Below are positions 1-5,945 of a stretch of DNA of 8,097 bases, piece by piece. This DNA is from Fusobacteriaceae bacterium (GTDB taxonomy: Bacteria > Fusobacteriota > Fusobacteriia > Fusobacteriales > Fusobacteriaceae). The translations under genes and the position numbers were made by a program. The stretch spans positions 1 through 8,097 of the forward strand of contig JAFGUR010000234.1 of the NCBI GenBank assembly GCA_016938425.1, in the 5' to 3' direction. Every line of letters begins with the position of its first letter. The stretch's first letter is position 1. Under the pieces are notes generated by a model. The model searched no databases and was not told where the DNA came from. It was given only the letters and a program-made list of their open reading frames with translations.

Positions 1-1950
1 CCTATTTTTTATATTGCTATGGGACATATGTTAGGACTTCGTCTCCCTAACTTCATTAATCCACACCACAACCCTTTAAATTTCGCATTGGTTCAGTTAA
101 TTTTAACTGTTCCTGTTATTTTTTCAGGTTTTGGCTTTTTTACAAGAGGATTTAAAGCACTTAAAGCTCTTAGCCCTAGTATGGACTCATTAATTGCCAT
201 TGGTACAGGCTCTGCGATTATCTATAGTCTTTTTGGTGTTTATAATATTTTTAAAGGAAATACAAATTATGCTATGCATTTATATTTCGAATCAGCTGTT
301 GTTATCATAACTTTGGTAATGCTTGGAAAATTTTTAGAAGAAAAAAGTAAAAAGAAAACAAGTGAAGCTATTAAAAAATTATCAAAATTGAGACCTAAAA
401 TTGCTCATCTAATAAGAAATGAGCAAATGTTCGATATAAATATCGACGATTTAACTTTAAACGACATAATTCTTGTAAAATCTGGTGAAATTATACCTAG
501 TGATGGAGTTGTTATTGATGGTTCTAGTCATGTAGATGAATCTTTTATGACTGGAGAAAGTATTCCTGTTAAAAAATCTCAAAATTCTGAGGTATATGGG
601 GGAAGCATTAATAAAAATGGAAGTTTAACAATTAAAATTTTAGCAATTGGTAAGGACACTATTTTGTCAAAAATAATTAAATTAGTAGAGGAGGCCCAAG
701 GTTCTAAGGCTCCTATTGCTAAATTAGCAGATAAAATTAGTGCGTATTTTGTCCCTATTGTCATGGGTATAGCGACTATTTCATCTTTAATTTGGTATAT
801 TTTGGGAAAATATCTAAATTATTCATTACCAGAAACTCCTTCTATCTTTGCCTTAACTATTTTTATTTCTGTTTTAGTTATAGCTTGTCCATGTTCTTTA
901 GGTCTTGCTACTCCTACAGCTATAATGGTTGGGACTGGTAGAAGTGCACAAGAAGGAATCCTCATAAAAGGTGGAGAACCTCTTGAAACTTTACATAAAA
1001 TTGATACTATTGTTTTTGATAAAACTGGAACAATTACAGAAGGTAAACCAGTAGTTAATGATATTATAGATTTTATTGATGATAAGAATAAATTAATAAG
1101 CTATGTAGCAAGTGTAGAGAATTTTTCTGAACATCCTTTAGGAGAAGCCATTGTTAATTTTGCTAAAAATGAAAATATTTCTCTTCTAACCATAAACTCC
1201 TTCGAAACTTTAATGGGATTAGGTGTTAAGGCTTTTATAAATAATGATGAGATTTTAATTGGAAATATAAAATTAATGAGCAATAATTCTATAGATAATA
1301 TTCCTTATGAAATTATTAACCGATTTTCTTCTGAAGGGAAAACTCCTATTATTGTCTCTATTAATAAAAAAATAGCTGGTGTAATTTCAATTGCAGATAA
1401 AGTAAAAGAAGATTCTTTAGAAGCTATTTCAAAATTAAAACAACTTGGAATTGACATTATTCTTCTAACTGGAGATAATAAAAAAGTAGCTAATTTTATT
1501 GGTAGAGAAGTTGGTATTTCTAATGTTATTTCTGACGTTTTACCCCATGAAAAATCTTCTGTAATTGAAAAATTGCAAAGTGAAAATCGAATTGTTGCTA
1601 TGGTTGGAGATGGTATTAATGATGCTCCTTCCCTAGCTAGAGCAAACGTTGGAATCGCTATTGGAAATGGAACTGATATTGCTATTGAAAGTGCAGATGT
1701 TATTTTATTAAAAAATAGTATTAATGATGTTTTTAAAGCTATTTCATTAAGTAAAATAACTATGAAAAATATTAAGCAAAACTTATTTTGGGCATTTTTT
1801 TACAATGTAGTTGGAATTCCTATAGCTGCAGGTATTTTATACCCATTTACTAGTCATTTGCTAAACCCTATGATTGCTGGAGGAGCTATGGCCTTATCCA
1901 GTGTGTCTGTTGTTACTAATGCTTTACGATTAAAAAATATTAAATTTTAG
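1..1950 (+). CDS. copA: Cu(I)-exporting P1B-type ATPase CopA, 5' end outside window
   Basis: Heavy-metal P-type ATPase that exports Cu(I) across the cytoplasmic membrane using ATP. The frame is open from base 1 and reads PIFYIA just before the ATG at 19, so that ATG is internal. The missing upstream part should hold the first membrane helices and any N-terminal metal-binding domain. Counting from that Met: TGES of the actuator domain at 178-181, the CPC metal site in a membrane helix at 290-292, the phosphorylated Asp in DKTGT at 334, the HP motif of the nucleotide-binding domain at 372-373, TGD at 484-486, and GDGIND at 530-535. YN (595-596) and MALSS (624-628) in the last two helices, together with CPC, are the Cu(I) signature of the family. 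The stop codon overlaps the Shine-Dalgarno site of the csoR-like gene that follows, so the two are almost certainly co-transcribed. The Cu(I) assignment is firm; other soft metals such as Ag(I) may also be carried. Confidence 0.95.
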   Translation, partial: PIFYIAMGHMLGLRLPNFINPHHNPLNFALVQLILTVPVIFSGFGFFTRGFKALKALSPSMDSLIAIGTGSAIIYSLFGVYNIFKGNTNYAMHLYFESAVVIITLVMLGKFLEEKSKKKTSEAIKKLSKLRPKIAHLIRNEQMFDINIDDLTLNDIILVKSGEIIPSDGVVIDGSSHVDESFMTGESIPVKKSQNSEVYGGSINKNGSLTIKILAIGKDTILSKIIKLVEEAQGSKAPIAKLADKISAYFVPIVMGIATISSLIWYILGKYLNYSLPETPSIFALTIFISVLVIACPCSLGLATPTAIMVGTGRSAQEGILIKGGEPLETLHKIDTIVFDKTGTITEGKPVVNDIIDFIDDKNKLISYVASVENFSEHPLGEAIVNFAKNENISLLTINSFETLMGLGVKAFINNDEILIGNIKLMSNNSIDNIPYEIINRFSSEGKTPIIVSINKKIAGVISIADKVKEDSLEAISKLKQLGIDIILLTGDNKKVANFIGREVGISNVISDVLPHEKSSVIEKLQSENRIVAMVGDGINDAPSLARANVGIAIGNGTDIAIESADVILLKNSINDVFKAISLSKITMKNIKQNLFWAFFYNVVGIPIAAGILYPFTSHLLNPMIAGGAMALSSVSVVTNALRLKNIKF

Positions 1951-1960
1951 GAGAGTTATT

Positions 1961-2260
1961 ATGAGTGAAAAATGTATTATTTGTGATTTAGAGAAACATG
2001 AGGAAAATAAAAAGAAACTTTCCAATCGAATTAATAAAATTGAAGGGCAAATTAAAGGAATTAAAAAAATGATTGATGATGACATTTACTGTGATGATGT
2101 TTTAAATCAGATAAGTTCTGTAAAATCAGCATTAAATGGACTTAGTAAGGCTTTACTTGAAAGGCATTTAAATACTTGTGTAATTGAAAAAATTAAAAAT
2201 GATGATTCTCAAGTTATTGATGAACTTTTAGTAACTTTAAATAAAATGTTAAAAATATAA
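1961..2260 (+). CDS. csoR: CsoR-type copper-sensing transcriptional repressor
   Basis: Small all-helical DNA-binding repressor of the CsoR/RcnR/FrmR family (99 aa, typical length). It is expected to release DNA when Cu(I) binds. The family core is clear: NRINKIEGQIKGI at 22-34, the Cu(I) ligands C44, H69 and C73 in the C-H-C pattern of copper sensors (YC, then ERHLNTC), and the tail ELLVTLNKML. The N-terminus carries an extra C5-x2-C8 and H13 ahead of the first helix. The start is set by AGGAGAG at 1949-1955, five bases before ATG and overlapping the copA stop. Being directly downstream of copA suggests it represses its own operon; the operator would lie upstream of copA, outside the window. 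A persulfide sensor (CstR) lacks the His ligand, so it fits less well. Confidence 0.93.
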   Translation: MSEKCIICDLEKHEENKKKLSNRINKIEGQIKGIKKMIDDDIYCDDVLNQISSVKSALNGLSKALLERHLNTCVIEKIKNDDSQVIDELLVTLNKMLKI

Positions 2261-2301
2261 TTATAAAAATGGAGTCAAGAATATGACTCCATTTTTATAA
2301 T
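2260..2301. terminator. Bidirectional terminator between convergent operons
   Basis: Perfect 18-bp stem: left arm ATTATAAAAATGGAGTCA at 2260-2277, loop AGAATA, right arm 2284-2301. The GC-richer TGGAGTCA core is flanked by A/T tracts, so the transcript ends in a U-rich run in either direction. The left arm starts on the last base of the csoR stop codon, and the rmlA stop is 7 bases beyond the right arm. It can therefore end both the copper operon (+) and the rml operon (-). Confidence 0.9.
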
Positions 2302-2307
2302 TCAATA

Positions 2308-3180
2308 TTATTTATGACTAATAATCAAATTCATCAAATATTTCCCATACTCCGATTTTAACAAAGATTTTGCTAACTCTTCTACCTTTTCCTCTGTTAT
2401 CCAACCATTTTTATAAGCTATTTCTTCTGGACAAGCTACCATTACTCCTTGTCTCTTTTGAACTGTCGCAACAAAATTTGATGCGTCTAAAAGTCCTTCA
2501 TGGGTCCCTGTGTCAAGCCAAGCCATTCCTCTACCTAAGTTAATAACATTTAAAGTTCCCTCATTTAAGTACATCTCATTAAGTGTTGTTATCTCTAATT
2601 CTCCCCTATAACTAGGTTTTACTGCCTTAGCCTTTTCAACTACTGTGTTATCATAAAAATATAATCCTGGAATTGCAAAGTTAGATTTTGGATTTTCTGG
2701 TTTTTCTTCTAAAGATATTGCAACACCATTTCTATCAAATTCAACTACTCCAAATGATTTTGGATTTTGAACTGGATAACCAAAAATCGTAGCTCCAGAA
2801 TCTCTCTTAGAAGCATCTTTTAACATTCCAGTAAGTCCATGTCCATAAAATATATTATCTCCTAATACCAATGCACACGAGTCATTTCCTATAAAGCTCT
2901 CTCCAATAATAAAAGCTTCTGCTAATCCATTTGGATTTTCTTGTACTTCATAACTAAAATTTACTCCAAAGTCTTCTCCTGTTCCTAATAATTCTTTAAA
3001 TACAGGTAAATCTCTTGGCGTAGATATAATCAATATATCTTTTATCTCTGCTAACATTAAAACTGATAATGGATAGTAAATCATAGGTTTATCATAAATT
3101 GGTGTAATTTGCTTAGATATTGCTTTTGTTACTGGATAAAGTCTTGTTCCACTTCCCCCTGCTAAAATTATTCCCTTCAT
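2308..3180 (-). CDS. rmlA: Glucose-1-phosphate thymidylyltransferase RmlA
   Basis: First enzyme of dTDP-L-rhamnose synthesis: joins dTTP and glucose-1-phosphate to give dTDP-glucose, in the cytoplasm. Full length at 290 aa, the usual size. The nucleotide-binding loop is LAGGSGTRLYPVT (residues 6-18), followed by SKQITPIYDKPMIYYPLSVLM. LGDN (106-109) and D223 in WLDTGTHEG are the expected metal and substrate residues; EEKP (158-161) and RGELEIT (192-198) are also conserved. The start is supported by GGGGAG at 3186-3191, six bases upstream of the ATG. It is the last gene of the operon, just before the hairpin at 2260-2301, and is separated from rmlB by the inserted four-helix-bundle gene. Its expression may depend on read-through across that insert, since I see no convincing promoter in the 53 bases upstream. 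Confidence 0.97.
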   Translation of the reverse strand: MKGIILAGGSGTRLYPVTKAISKQITPIYDKPMIYYPLSVLMLAEIKDILIISTPRDLPVFKELLGTGEDFGVNFSYEVQENPNGLAEAFIIGESFIGNDSCALVLGDNIFYGHGLTGMLKDASKRDSGATIFGYPVQNPKSFGVVEFDRNGVAISLEEKPENPKSNFAIPGLYFYDNTVVEKAKAVKPSYRGELEITTLNEMYLNEGTLNVINLGRGMAWLDTGTHEGLLDASNFVATVQKRQGVMVACPEEIAYKNGWITEEKVEELAKSLLKSEYGKYLMNLIISHK

Positions 3181-3200
3181 ACTTTCTCCCCTTTATTTTA

Positions 3201-3228
3201 GTTTATAGTTGAAAATTGACAATTGAAA
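3201..3228 (+). repeat. Heptamer array, left end (4 units)
   Basis: Four consecutive 7-bp units: GTTTATA, GTTGAAA, ATTGACA, ATTGAAA, matching a consensus of about RTTGANA. The array begins 5 bases beyond the stop codon of the four-helix-bundle gene (stop at 3234-3236) and runs away from it. It is the inverted partner of the array at 3613-3640. Confidence 0.8.
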
Positions 3229-3233
3229 AGGCT

Positions 3234-3599
3234 TTAAATTTCAAAGTTATTTTCTTTTGTTGTTTTTATTATTCTAGTCAACATCTTAATTAGTTCCATG
3301 ACATCTTGATAAATACTGTTATATTCATCTTCATTTAAATACTCTGTCTCTCTAAATAAATCAATCCAATATTTAGATTCAACAGCTTCTTTAAACGCTA
3401 TACTAAGCTTAGCAATAAAATCCTTCTTACTTTGTCCTTCTAACCCTTCTGCTATATTAGCCCCTATACTAGTTCCACTTCTAACCAATTGTTTAGATAA
3501 AATATACTCTTTCTTCCCACCGCACAGATATTTATACATTTTGACTATTCTAACTGCAAAGTTAAAAGCTTTTTCATATACAATACTTTCTTTTCTCAT
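3234..3599 (-). CDS. Four-helix-bundle protein (TIGR02436 / S23-IVP family)
   Basis: A 121-aa protein of the family first known from intervening sequences of 23S rRNA genes and later found scattered in many genomes. No enzymatic role is established. The family signature is plain: LSKQLVRSGTSIGANIAEG at residues 34-52, then QSKKDFIAKLSIAFKEAVES (56-75) and YW at 77-78, with amphipathic helices throughout and no signal peptide or membrane segment. The start is set by AAGGAG at 3604-3609, four bases before the ATG; this site directly abuts the heptamer array at 3613-3640. No rRNA sequence is present, so this is not an rRNA intervening sequence. No reverse transcriptase or template/variable repeat pair is seen, so it is not acting as an Avd of a diversity-generating retroelement. 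It has no known part in rhamnose synthesis and looks like cargo placed between rmlB and rmlA, in the same orientation as the operon. Confidence 0.93.
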   Translation of the reverse strand: MRKESIVYEKAFNFAVRIVKMYKYLCGGKKEYILSKQLVRSGTSIGANIAEGLEGQSKKDFIAKLSIAFKEAVESKYWIDLFRETEYLNEDEYNSIYQDVMELIKMLTRIIKTTKENNFEI

Positions 3600-3612
3600 T
3601 TTGCTCCTTGAC

Positions 3613-3640
3613 TTTCAACTGTCAACTTTCCTCTGCCAAC
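3613..3640 (-). repeat. Heptamer array, right end (4 units)
   Basis: Read on the minus strand: GTTGGCA, GAGGAAA, GTTGACA, GTTGAAA, followed by GTCAAGG, which runs into the Shine-Dalgarno of the four-helix-bundle gene. It matches the in-frame rmlB array at 4398-4425 at 23 of 28 positions without gaps, so the intergenic and coding copies are one family. Confidence 0.85.
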
Positions 3641-3645
3641 TATTT

Positions 3646-4893
3646 TTATTTTTTCCCATACATTTCATTATAGTATTTTTGATAATCTCCACTTACTACT
3701 TCATTAACCCATTCTTGATTATCAAGATACCATTTAATAGTTTTTTCTATTCCCACTGTAAATGGTGTTTCTGGATAAAATCCTAATTCTTTTACAGTTT
3801 TTGCTGGATCTATTGCATACCTTGCATCATGCCCAAGTCTATCTTGTACATGGGTAATCAAGTCATAATTTATTTTTTCTAATGGACATTTAACTACATT
3901 TTTATATTGGTCTTTAACTTTCAACTCTCCATTATCAACTACCAACTTTCTCACTGTGTCTATTGTTAATTTTACAATATTAATGTTTTGCTCTTCATTA
4001 AATCCACCAATATTATATGCTTCTCCAAGTCTCCCACCATTAATAACCATATCTATTCCTTTACAATGATCTTCAACATATAGCCAATCTCTTACTTGTT
4101 TTCCATCACCATAAACTGGTAAATTTTTCCCTTCAAGAATATTCTTTATTATCAAAGGAATTAATTTTTCTGGAAAATGATATGGTCCATAATTATTTGA
4201 ACATCTTGTCACATTTACTGGAAAATGATACGTTTCATTATAGGCTCTAACTAGCATATCTGCACCTGTTTTTGACGTAGCATATGGACTTCTTGGGTCA
4301 AGACCTTTTTCCTCTGTAAAAAATTTATTTCCAAATACCTTTGGCATAGCTTCTCTATTTTTAAATAAATCTTTTAACTCTTCCAAGCTTAACCCATTTT
4401 CAACTGTCAACTGTCCATTATCAACTAAAGACTGTCCCTCTGGTATATCTCTTTCAAGGGTTCCATAAACTTCATCTGTACTTACTTGTAAAAATTTTTT
4501 CCCATCTTTATAAACTGGATAACCTTTTTCATCCTTACTAATTGTCCAATGTGCTTTTGCAACATCCATTAAAATTTGTGTCCCCAATATATTTGTTTTA
4601 AGAAATATTCCTGGATCTTCAATACTTCTATCAACATGGGATTCAGCCGCAAAATTCACTACATAATCTATATCATTATTCATAAATATATTTTCAACTA
4701 ACTCTTTATTGCAAATATCCCCTTTTACAAAAGAAACTCTAGAATCTTTTAATTCCTCTCCAATTGTTCCTAAATTCCCTGCATAAGTAAGCTTATCTAA
4801 AACTACTATATTAATATCTTCATACTTTTTAAGCATGTATTTAACAAAATTTGCTCCAATAAATCCTGCTCCACCTGTTACTAAATAATTCAT
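3646..4893 (-). CDS. rmlB: dTDP-glucose 4,6-dehydratase RmlB with two in-frame repeat insertions
   Basis: Second enzyme of the dTDP-L-rhamnose pathway: NAD-dependent conversion of dTDP-glucose to dTDP-4-keto-6-deoxyglucose. Extended short-chain dehydrogenase with a Rossmann TGGAGFIG at residues 6-13, STDEVYG (138-144) carrying the Thr-Asp-Glu catalytic residues, YATSK (Y204, K208), and CSNNYGPYHFPEKLIP from 231. I start it at 4893 (415 aa, MNYLVTGG) because GGAGGGG at 4897-4903 is its ribosome binding site; an ATG at 4905 would put that site inside the gene. It is longer than the usual ~340-360 aa. Extra residues lie at about 145-190, between the catalytic TDE and the FFTEE/SPY segment, and at about 317-335. 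Both contain heptamer arrays read in frame (VDNGQLTV at 157-164, VDNGELKV at 319-326). All catalytic motifs are intact, so the enzyme is probably active and the insertions probably sit in loops. Confidence 0.96.
   Translation of the reverse strand: MNYLVTGGAGFIGANFVKYMLKKYEDINIVVLDKLTYAGNLGTIGEELKDSRVSFVKGDICNKELVENIFMNNDIDYVVNFAAESHVDRSIEDPGIFLKTNILGTQILMDVAKAHWTISKDEKGYPVYKDGKKFLQVSTDEVYGTLERDIPEGQSLVDNGQLTVENGLSLEELKDLFKNREAMPKVFGNKFFTEEKGLDPRSPYATSKTGADMLVRAYNETYHFPVNVTRCSNNYGPYHFPEKLIPLIIKNILEGKNLPVYGDGKQVRDWLYVEDHCKGIDMVINGGRLGEAYNIGGFNEEQNINIVKLTIDTVRKLVVDNGELKVKDQYKNVVKCPLEKINYDLITHVQDRLGHDARYAIDPAKTVKELGFYPETPFTVGIEKTIKWYLDNQEWVNEVVSGDYQKYYNEMYGKK
3912..3946 (-). repeat. Heptamer array inside rmlB, copy near C-terminal third (5 units)
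   Basis: Minus strand units GTTGGTA, GTTGATA, ATGGAGA, GTTGAAA, GTTAAAG, translated as part of KLVVDNGELKVKD (RmlB residues 316-328). It falls just before the segment leading to the conserved DRLGHD motif. Units 2-5 match units 1-4 of the 4398-4425 array at 24 of 28 positions, in the same reading phase. Confidence 0.8.
4398..4425 (-). repeat. Heptamer array inside rmlB, copy after the catalytic TDE (4 units)
   Basis: Minus strand units GTTGATA, ATGGACA, GTTGACA, GTTGAAA, followed by a partial unit ATGGG at 4393-4397. Translated as VDNGQLTVENG (RmlB residues 157-167). The reading frame is kept across it. Confidence 0.85.
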
Positions 4894-4896
4894 TTT

Positions 4897-4903
4897 CCCC
4901 TCC
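4897..4903 (-). promoter_or_regulatory. Ribosome binding site fixing the rmlB start
   Basis: GGAGGGG followed by AAA and the ATG at 4891-4893. The first G belongs to an upstream ATG (4903-4905), which a longest-ORF rule would choose. The spacing favours the downstream start, which also places the Rossmann strand at the very N-terminus, as is normal for RmlB. Confidence 0.85.
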
Positions 4904-4918
4904 ATGATTTAATTTTTT

Positions 4919-5004
4919 ACCACGGGATTTACACAAAATTTAACCAGATAGATAACTTTTTCTATTTCTTAATTCTCTGTGCTAATCTGTGTTTATCTAG
5001 TGGT
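4919..5004. repeat. Inverted-end dyad built on ACCAC and decamer units
   Basis: Fills most of the 110-bp spacer between rmlD and rmlB. The left arm on + is ACCACGGGATTTACACA (4919-4935); the right arm on - is ACCACTAGATAAACACA (5004-4988). They match at 13 of 17 positions and can pair in RNA. Inside the right arm the sequence continues as decamer-like units GATAAACACA and GATTAGCACA. The arm touches the rmlD stop codon: its first base pair, 5004, is the last base of that TAA. It looks like a non-coding repetitive element inserted at the end of rmlD. It has no U-run after the stem, so it is not a typical terminator. Confidence 0.7.
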
Positions 5005-5852
5005 TAATTATTCCCTTTTAATTCCAAAAGGAATCTATCTATTCCACTTTGCCAACTTGGCATTTTTCTCCCTATAATCTTTTCGGCTTTTTCAGAAGAA
5101 ATTTTACTATAATTTGCTCTTTTTGCTGGTAAATTGAAATCTTCTGTTTTGGCTCTTCCTAATTTTCCTTGCCAACCAATACTCTCTAAAACATATTTAG
5201 CTTGATCATATTTACTACATTCCCCATCATTTGAAAGTTGATATAATCCAAACTGATTACTCTTCACTAAATCCCATGAATATTCAGCTAAATCCCATGA
5301 GTAAGTGGGACTAGAAACTTGATCATCCACAATATTAAGTTCATCTCTTGTTTTGCTCCAATTAATTACTTGTTTATTAAAATTATTATTCCCCATTCCA
5401 AAGACCCAAGAAGTTCTTATTACGTAAACTTTATCATAAATCTTTAAAACTTCATCTTCTCCTAAAGATTTACTCTCTGCATAAGTACATAAAGGATTTT
5501 TTTTATCTTCTTCTGTATAAGGAGACTTTTTTTCTCCTCCAAAAACAAAATCTGTTGAATAAGTAACAAAAATAGCCCCTATTTCTTTAGCAACTATTGC
5601 TAAATTCTTAGGTGCTTCTGTATTAAGCTTATAGCAAAATTCTTTCTCTTCTTCTGCTTTATCAACATTGTTATATGCTGCACAATTAATAATATAAGAA
5701 ATTTCTTTACCTTTAACGAAGTCTCTAACATTATCAATATTTGTTATATCTAAATCTGTAAAGTCTGTTGAAATATATTCTGTATTTTTATTGTCTAATA
5801 TTTTCTTGAAATCTGTACCAAGTTGTCCATTGGCACCTGTTAATAAAATCAT
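5004..5852 (-). CDS. rmlD: dTDP-4-dehydrorhamnose reductase RmlD
   Basis: Last step of the pathway: NAD(P)H-dependent reduction of dTDP-4-keto-L-rhamnose to dTDP-L-rhamnose. 282 aa, near the usual 280-300. Nucleotide-binding GANGQLG at residues 6-12, AAYNNVDKAE at 58-67, the catalytic STD in YSTDFVFGG (98-106), and YAESK giving Y124 and K128. Two small departures from the commonest family wording are AAYNNVD (often AAYTAVD) and STDFVF (often STDYVF); both leave the catalytic residues in place. The start is supported by GAGAGGAG at 5857-5864, four bases before the ATG. The stop codon overlaps the end of the ACCAC-type dyad at 4919-5004. Confidence 0.95.
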   Translation of the reverse strand: MILLTGANGQLGTDFKKILDNKNTEYISTDFTDLDITNIDNVRDFVKGKEISYIINCAAYNNVDKAEEEKEFCYKLNTEAPKNLAIVAKEIGAIFVTYSTDFVFGGEKKSPYTEEDKKNPLCTYAESKSLGEDEVLKIYDKVYVIRTSWVFGMGNNNFNKQVINWSKTRDELNIVDDQVSSPTYSWDLAEYSWDLVKSNQFGLYQLSNDGECSKYDQAKYVLESIGWQGKLGRAKTEDFNLPAKRANYSKISSEKAEKIIGRKMPSWQSGIDRFLLELKGNN

Positions 5853-5874
5853 GTTACTCCTCTCAATGCAATTT

Positions 5875-5909
5875 ATAATGAATGATGTATAATTGAAAAT
5901 GAAAGTTCA
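5875..5909 (+). repeat. Degenerate heptamer array (ATAATGA-like)
   Basis: Five consecutive 7-bp units: ATAATGA, ATGATGT, ATAATTG, AAAATGA, AAGTTCA. The seven-base period is visible but diverged, and the unit differs from the RTTGANA family. It is placed as the left boundary of the rmlD/rmlC spacer. Confidence 0.45.
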
Positions 5910-5945
5910 TATTCTGACTTGAATAAAATAATTAAACTAATTCAA

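Larger units (their letters stand above)
3201..3640. mobile_element. Candidate 440-bp insertion: four-helix-bundle gene between inverted heptamer arrays
   Basis: The small gene at 3234-3599 fills nearly the whole interval between two inverted arrays of four 7-bp units (3201-3228 on +, 3613-3640 on -). Aligned as inverted ends without gaps, they match at about 21 of 28 positions, and the order of unit variants is kept (unit 3 ends ACA, unit 4 ends AAA on both sides). The ends lie next to genes that normally belong together: the rmlB stop codon is 5 bases from the right end, and the rmlA Shine-Dalgarno is 9 bases beyond the left end. Flanking TATTTTA (3194-3200) and TATTTTT (3641-3647) could be a target duplication, but the DNA is too AT-rich to be sure. 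No transposase is encoded, so movement would have to be driven from elsewhere. That this is a mobile unit is inference from architecture. Confidence 0.5.

Noticed and set aside
19..21. ATG as the start of copA
   Set aside because: The codons before it are open and encode PIFYIA, which continues the expected CopA membrane segment; the real start is outside the window.
579..764. 61-codon open frame on the minus strand within copA
   Set aside because: Antisense shadow of the conserved actuator domain, with no start signal.
1101..1283. 60-codon open frame on the minus strand within copA
   Set aside because: Antisense shadow of the nucleotide-binding domain, with no supporting signal.
3201..3640. 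rRNA intervening sequence or diversity-generating retroelement
   Set aside because: The four-helix-bundle protein resembles IVS proteins and Avd, but there is no 23S rRNA, no reverse transcriptase and no template/variable repeat pair in the window.
3541..3786. 81-codon open frame on the + strand
   Set aside because: It lies antisense across the four-helix-bundle start, the heptamer array and the rmlB 3' end, and has no ribosome binding site. Its hydrophobic translation reflects AT-rich antisense DNA.
3912..4425. CRISPR-like repeats
   Set aside because: The units are 7-bp head-to-tail without spacers, and the arrays are read as protein.
4919..5004. Rho-independent terminator after rmlD
   Set aside because: The arms are imperfect, the loop is about 50 bases long and no U-run follows; it fits an inserted dyad better than a terminator.
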